Shown here: one piece after another, positions 13,216 through 20,205 of the stretch
How positions within the stretch are numbered: position 1 is the stretch's first letter
How the letters are laid out: every line of letters begins with the position of its first letter
Origin: Plotosus lineatus
Lineage: Eukaryota; Chordata; Actinopteri; Siluriformes; Plotosidae
Length of the DNA stretch: 64,000 nucleotides
Assembly (NCBI GenBank): GCA_024760905.1
Contig: CM045746.1
Location: 12,286,966-12,350,965 of the forward strand
Direction of reading: 5' to 3'
Translations under genes and position numbers: made by a program
Notes under the pieces: model-generated
What the model was told of the DNA's origin: nothing
Databases searched by the model: none
What the model saw: the letters and a program-made list of their open reading frames with translations, nothing else

Positions 13216-16200
13216 ACTGATCATCATCTTCCACTTGATCCAGCAGCCAAAGCAGTGAGGTCCAGACATCCCTCCCCCAAAAACCACTTGCTCCAGCCCT
13301 CCCCAGGCGGACAGCGAGGCTTTCCCAGACCAGCCGAGACATCTTCCCTCCAGCATGTTCTCGGTCAACCCCACAGTCTCGTCCTTGTTAGACATGCCAG
13401 AAACAACACACCAGTTGGTGTTCAGGAAGTATTTTAATCAGATGCCTATGGCACCTCAACTGGTTTCTCTCAACAGAGAGGAGCAGTGGTTCTACTCTGA
13501 GCTTCTCACCCTGTTCTTGATATTTTCCTTTCAGCTTTTTCGCTTTTTTTCCAGGGGTCACCACAGTGAATCATCTGATTTGCATGTTTGATTTGGCACA
13601 GGTATTTACGTCGAATGCTCTTCCTGACACAACCCTTTAGCAAGGGACAGAAACATGCTGACAGCTGTCCAGCTACTCTTTACGAAAGTCAGCAATGGTT
13701 CTTTTACATGAGCAGCCTTTGATAACCCAGTTAGCTGCACCGGGGCGGACAGTGACAACCTTGTGAAGAGTGGGACTCAAACCCCCAACCTTAGTAACAG
13801 TGATCCAGCGTCCTTTACCACTAGGGCACCACTGCCCTCACCCTGTTCTTGATAATAATGGCTAATCCAGTTAACAAAAAGTAAAAAATACATTAGAAGC
13901 CAACAGTAATGTATAAATTGATCTCTACAAATTCTGGTTGTGGAAAGTAAAGCTGCAGTCACACCATGCCGAATAGAGTATACGGACACTTTTGGAGAAA
14001 AAGTATCCAATGGTGAAAGTGGCCCATGCCACTCCAGAGGCTGTACAGCACTGTTTGTTTCAGACCCATTACACGTACAGTGGTTATCGTGGAGCTCCGA
14101 CTGCAAATATAATACCATGAGCGTGATTTTGTTGTCATGTCCATGCTCACATGCCCACACAACCAACCCTATAAATGAAGAAAATAGCCAGAAAAGTATA
14201 TCGTGCACACAACCAGTGTAGGTGCTGAGTGCACTTGTACAGCTTATTCTCTTACTTTACTGACATGTTGTTCTGAAAAACTTACATATGTAAACATTCT
14301 TGGAGCTCCACTTTTAGGCGGTTATTTATTCATAAGTTCCCACATGTTCATTTTCAGTAAACGACTGCTGAACATGCAGTCTAGACCCAGCACACCCTCC
14401 GGTTCACCTGCCACATTCAAGTAGTAGTCTGGCTGTCAGTCAGGTCCAATGAACATCAATGGATTAGAACAGGATGAGGAACACACGAGTTCCAAATAAC
14501 TATGCATATAAAGTGTACAACAACTGTACAACAACTGTACAACATGTGGACACCTTTACCTTTAGGGTTACACCCAGAAAAGGTTTCAGGTGAATTGGCA
14601 GGCTATCTACAGGTCCTTTTCAAAAAATTAGCATATTGTGATGAAGTTCGTTATTTTCTGTAATGTACTGATAAAAATGTAACTTTCATATATTTTAGAT
14701 TCATTGCACACCAACTGAAATATTTCAGGTCTTTTATTGTTTTAATACTGATGATTTTGGCATACAGCTCATGAAAACCCAAAATTCCTATCTCAAAAAA
14801 TTAGCATATCATGTTCAGGTACTCTAAACGAGCTATTAACCTAATCATCTAAATCAACCAATTAACTCTAAACACCTGCAAAAGATTCCTGAGGCTTTTA
14901 AAAACTCCCAGCCTGCTTCATTACTCAAAACCGCAATCATGGGTAAGACTGCCGACCTGACTGCTGTCCAGAAGGCCATCATTGACACCCTCAAGCAAGA
15001 GGGTGAACACAGAAAGAAATCTCTGAGCGAATAGGCTGTTCCCAGAGTGCTGTGTCAAGGACCTCAGTGGGACGTCTGTGGGAAATAAAAAGTGAAAGAA
15101 GGGCCGATTGCAGACCTTAGGGGACCTGTGGAAGCAGTGGACTGAGTCTGGAGTAGAAACATCCAGAGTCAACGTGCACAGGCGTGTGCAGGAAATGGGC
15201 TACAGGTGCTGCATTCCCCAGGTCAAGCCACGTTTGAACCAGAAACAGCGGCAGAAGCGCCTGACCTGGGCTAGAGAAGCAGCACTGGACTGTTGCTCAG
15301 TGGTCCAAAGTACTTTTTTTCAGATGAAAGCAAATTTTGCATGTCATTCGGAAATCAAGGTGCCAGAGTCTGGAGGAAGACTGGGGAGAAGGAAATGCCA
15401 AAATGCCTGAAGTCCAGTGTCAAGTACCCACAGTCAGTGATGGTCTGGGGTGTCATGTCAGCTGCTGGTGATGGTCCACTGCGTTTTATCAACACCGCAT
15501 TGAAGCAGTCATTTCTGCAAAAGGATTCCCGACCAAGTATTGAGTGCATAACTTCTTTTCCTTTCGGCTTTTCCCTTCAGGGGTCGCTACAGCGAATCAT
15601 CTGCCTCCATCTCACCCTATCCTCTGCATCTTTTTCTCTTATACCAACTGCCTTCATGTCCTCCTTCACCACGTCCATGAATCACTGAACATAATTATTT
15701 GAAGGTTGACTTTTTTGTATTAAAAGCACTTTTTTATTGGTCGGATGAAATATGCTAATTTCTTGAGATAGGGATTTTTGGTTTTTCTTTACTTTTTTTG
15801 CCAAAATTATGAATATTAAAACAATAAAAGGCTTGAACTACTTTAGTTGTGTGTAATGAATCTAAAATATATGAAAGTGTAATGTTTATCAGTACATTAC
15901 AGAAAATAATGAACTTTATCACAATATGCTAATTTTTTGAGAAGGACCTATATGTAAAGTAAAAATGGAACACTAATATTAAAAAAATAATAAAATGAGG
16001 CAGTTGCTAAAAATAAAAATGAAACTAAAACTGAACGTTTCTATAAAATATTTATGAGGGAGCCTGTACCTTGTCTCTGTTCTTCTCCAGTACTTTAATC
16101 TCTTCGCTAAGCTCACTGATGCGCTCTGCGTTCTTCTGCATGCTCGTCTGGAGCTCGGTGATGGAGCTCTGCATCAGCTGCAGGTCCTCCACTGACTTCA

Positions 16201-16967
16201 GCTTGGTCTCTTCGGCACACACAAACTGCCATGCCACGTAGAGTCGACTCAAGTGCTCGATCTCCCGCATCAGCTTCTGGTACTCCAGGTAAGAAGCGCG
16301 CTCCTGATGGGCAGAAAGGTTTTATGTGGAAGTGCGTGATTAGCTGAAGTGACTGTTTTAAATGACGTATCCCGTACTAATCTGACTGAGGACAGGAAGT
16401 ACCTCTTTCAGTTTCTCCATCGCAGGAGTGATCTCCTCATCAAGGATCTACAGTAGTTACAAAACATAGAGGAAAATAAAGTACAACTCTCAACTCGCGC
16501 ACACACTATACACACAGACGCAAACACAGGCACACATGTGCACCCCAAAAAAAACATACACAAACACCCACACGCAATAAGAAACATGCGTACCGTTTGG
16601 ATCTCCTTCAGTTTTGCGTCTTTCTTTTCAATGGTTTTCTGAGCACTGACTTTCTTGCACTCGTACATCCTGGTACCGGCGGCTTCTTCAATCATGGCCA
16701 AAATCTACACCATGATGCCAATGTAATATGAGGAAACAAATGTTAATAAATGATGTATAAATATTATATAAATGCTATATTTAAGTTATCTAGTTTTTTC
16801 AGAAAGAATAAACAGACAGCAGCAATTACTTTAAATAAATAGATAAAATATACAGTATATACATTTAAGTAATGAAAAGTAGCTCCTCACCTCCGGGGGT
16901 TTCATATTCAGAACTTTGGTGATTCTCCCCTTAAAAACAAACAAAAAAAAAGACATCACTTATAATG

Positions 16968-17024
<57 letters not shown>

Positions 17025-17722
17025 TTATATATACAGTCGGCCCTCTACTTAAGAAAACCCCAGGTTACGAAAAACATTTTCCTAAATTTTCGTCCTCTTT
17101 TTACGAAAAGCGCCAAATGTGCCATTCAAAAATTCAAACGCGCCATTCAAAATTCAAACCATGCGCGATTTGCTCTCTCATGGGCTGTCTCCCAACATCC
17201 TGCCCCGCTGGCCTCCCATTAACCAGGAGAAAGCTGAACTGTACCCATACTTCCTGTTTGTCACACGTGTGAGAGAGGGGAGTTGAACAAGAATGTTGGC
17301 TCATGAGTTGTTTTTGAGAGATCATTGCAGTGTTATATTTCGTTATCCATTATGGACCTGGAAACTACTGAAAAGCGGAAATACAGTGACGGAGGTGATT
17401 ATTTCGGCACGATATTGAAGCAGAAGGAACATGGAAACAGAGTGCTCCGTGGGACAAGATCTCTGATCTCACAAGGAAGCAAGTTAATATTGAATCAGGA
17501 CCTCTGATCTTTCAAACAGGTACTGTAATTCAGCTTTAAATACAACATCCCGTCCATTTAAACATTTAAATACAATTTCTCTATCAGCTCCGGGCTGCAT
17601 GTGGGCGGAGCCCGCATTCAGCAAAACACACCAGAGAGAGTTGTCTGTGTGTATGTATGTGAGTGTGTGTGAGAGAGAGAAAGAGACAGAGAGAGATAAA
17701 GAGAGACAGTGTGTGTGTGAGA

Positions 17723-17762
<40 letters not shown>

Positions 17763-20136
17763 GAGACTGCGTATAGAGTCAGTCAGAGATGAAAGGAGGT
17801 GTTCTTTACTCTCTTTCGAGAGTGCACATTGCAGCTTATTATTCGGTTTTTAAGTTGTTTAGTTCAGTAAATGTTTAATAAATGTGGCACGCTCCGCCGA
17901 ATGTGAGCAAAACACAGCACATCCCGACCTCCAATCCCTCAAGGATACAAGTTAAAGTTGAGTTTGGACCTATGATCTGTCAAGCAGGAAATGTGCTTTG
18001 AATTCCGCGTCTTAAAATGCTCCAACGAACTGCATGTGTATTATGTGTGTGTGTGTGTGAGAGAGACAGTGTTGTGTGTATGTGTGTTAATAAAAAATAT
18101 TTAATAATGGTTTAATTGATAAATATGTTAATAAAATGGATTAATATGGTAATAAAATGTTTAAATGGTTTAATAAATAATTTTCATTTACTTTTAACAC
18201 ATTTCATGAATATTCAGGGATGAGAACAGGCCTTTATGGAAAAGTCTAAGATGAAAAATTACAGTCTCAAGGTATCGGACCCGCCCACATACAGAAAGTA
18301 TTGGCTCTCTGCTTCACGCCACAGTGACGTAGCATTGAAAATAGATGAATAGATTTAAATGCGTGAGATTTATTCATCTGTTTTTGTTTTATTCGATGGC
18401 TTTTTTAGTATTTTTATTTACATGACAGTGAAATTATGTATTCGTTAGTTTGTTAAGAAAGGAAACCTGATTTATCTGAGAGCCAGATACAGTCTTCAAA
18501 AGAGCCACATCTGGCTCGCTAGCCATAGGTTCCCGACCCCTGCTTTAAACTGTGTACCGGTAGGCCTATTTGTAGCATACCGAGTTTAATAATATCAGTA
18601 GAATTTATAAGTGTACACGAAGCTTTATAATTTAATACTATAAGAAGACTTAATAAGACTTATCATTCATAGTCATATTTATACATAATGCTGCTCGATC
18701 ACTTCTGTTGATGATCTGATATTTGCTCTCTGTGCCACGGGCCCAGTGCAAGATGACCAGACTGGCATATCATATTACGATGCCGGACATGTGCAATAAA
18801 CCAGAACCAGCTGTGTTTCACTCAACTAGGCGATATCAACAACCACACAGATAAACAAAACGAGAGTAGCACCTCGCGTATTTAGATTTGGATATAATAT
18901 TACCAGATGACCAGTGATGATGGCACTTACCCCCCCCCAGATTTTTATACCGGATTTGCATCGATCTCAAAATGACTCACAAATTGACTTACAAAAAGGC
19001 GGAAATCCACCGATTGGTGGAAAATTCCCATCCCTGATATTTCATACAAAATTGGTGTACTTTTATAATTTTTTAAAGGGTTTATGGAGTAGTCTTAGGA
19101 GCCTTGGAACGAATCAGGTGTTTTACATGTAAAATGCACCTCTACTCATGAAACCTCCATGTTCCGAAAAAGGCTATGGAATTAATTAATTTTGTTTATA
19201 ATATATTAATTACACGCACGCACACACATTCTTTAACCACTTAATCCCAATTAGGCTTGCAGGGATGCTGGTGCCCATCCCAGCCGACTCCGGGTGAGGG
19301 CAGAGTACACCCTACACAGTTCGCCAGGCCATTGCAGGGCAGAAACACGCTGACAGCTATGCAGCTACTCTTGTCAAAAGTCAGCAATGGTTATTTTACA
19401 TGAACCTCTCATCATAGACACTGAGAGACATGGCTGGCGTTTGATAACCCAGTTAGCTGCACTGTGTTTATGTTTATACAGTATGTATATTATATATATA
19501 TATATATAAAAAATACACACACACACACACACATACATACAGTGGTACCTCAATTTATGAAATTAATCCATTCAGGAATTGGTTTCGTAAATTGAACCGT
19601 ATTTTACATCTAAATTGTGTGATTCGTTCCAAGGCCCCCAATACTACCCTTTAAAAATTATAAAAGCATACCGTTTAAGGTACTTACTTCATGTTGACCA
19701 TGTCTTCTTAGCAGAGTTATAATCTTACAAATGTTTATGCAAGGTTAAAAGCCTGAGCCAAAAAATAAAGTTGCAATGAGCACATTCGAAAAACTCATGA
19801 AACAAGCTGCTGCTCAAGGGAGCGGCTTCATCCCTCCTAGCCAATGGGAGGCCAGCGGGGTGGGATGTTGGGAGATAGCCAATGGGAAGGAGCTGCATCA
19901 TTCCTCCTAGCCACTGGGAGGCCAGCGGGGCGGTATGTTGGGAGATCAGCAATGGGCTGGATGTTGGGAGCTATCCAATGGGAGAGCAACTCGTGCATTG
20001 TTTGAATTTTTGAGATGGTGCTTTTGTAACCTGAACTTGTTTCGTATCCAGGGACAAAAATTTTCTGAAACTGTTTTTCATAACCTGGATTTTTCGTTTG
20101 TTGAGGCTTTTTGTAAGTTGAGGCTCCACTGTATTG

Positions 20137-20205
<69 letters not shown>

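Larger units (their letters stand above)
17034..19190. mobile_element. probable rearranged Tigger-like element, left end clear
   Basis: Left end cagtcggccctctacttaag next to TA; internal text (gccattcaaa, atgcgcgatttgctctctca, ggctgtctcccaac, gatattgaagcagaagg) is shared with 51929-52696. The right side (19090-19180: gccttggaacgaatcaggtg, atgttccgaaaaaggct) is the matching diverged end. About 1.3 kb in between is unrelated. Confidence 0.5.

Noticed and set aside
13069..13437. 122-codon + strand frame overlapping smc2 exon 8
   Set aside because: Antisense to a well-supported smc2 exon and continued through a CA repeat.
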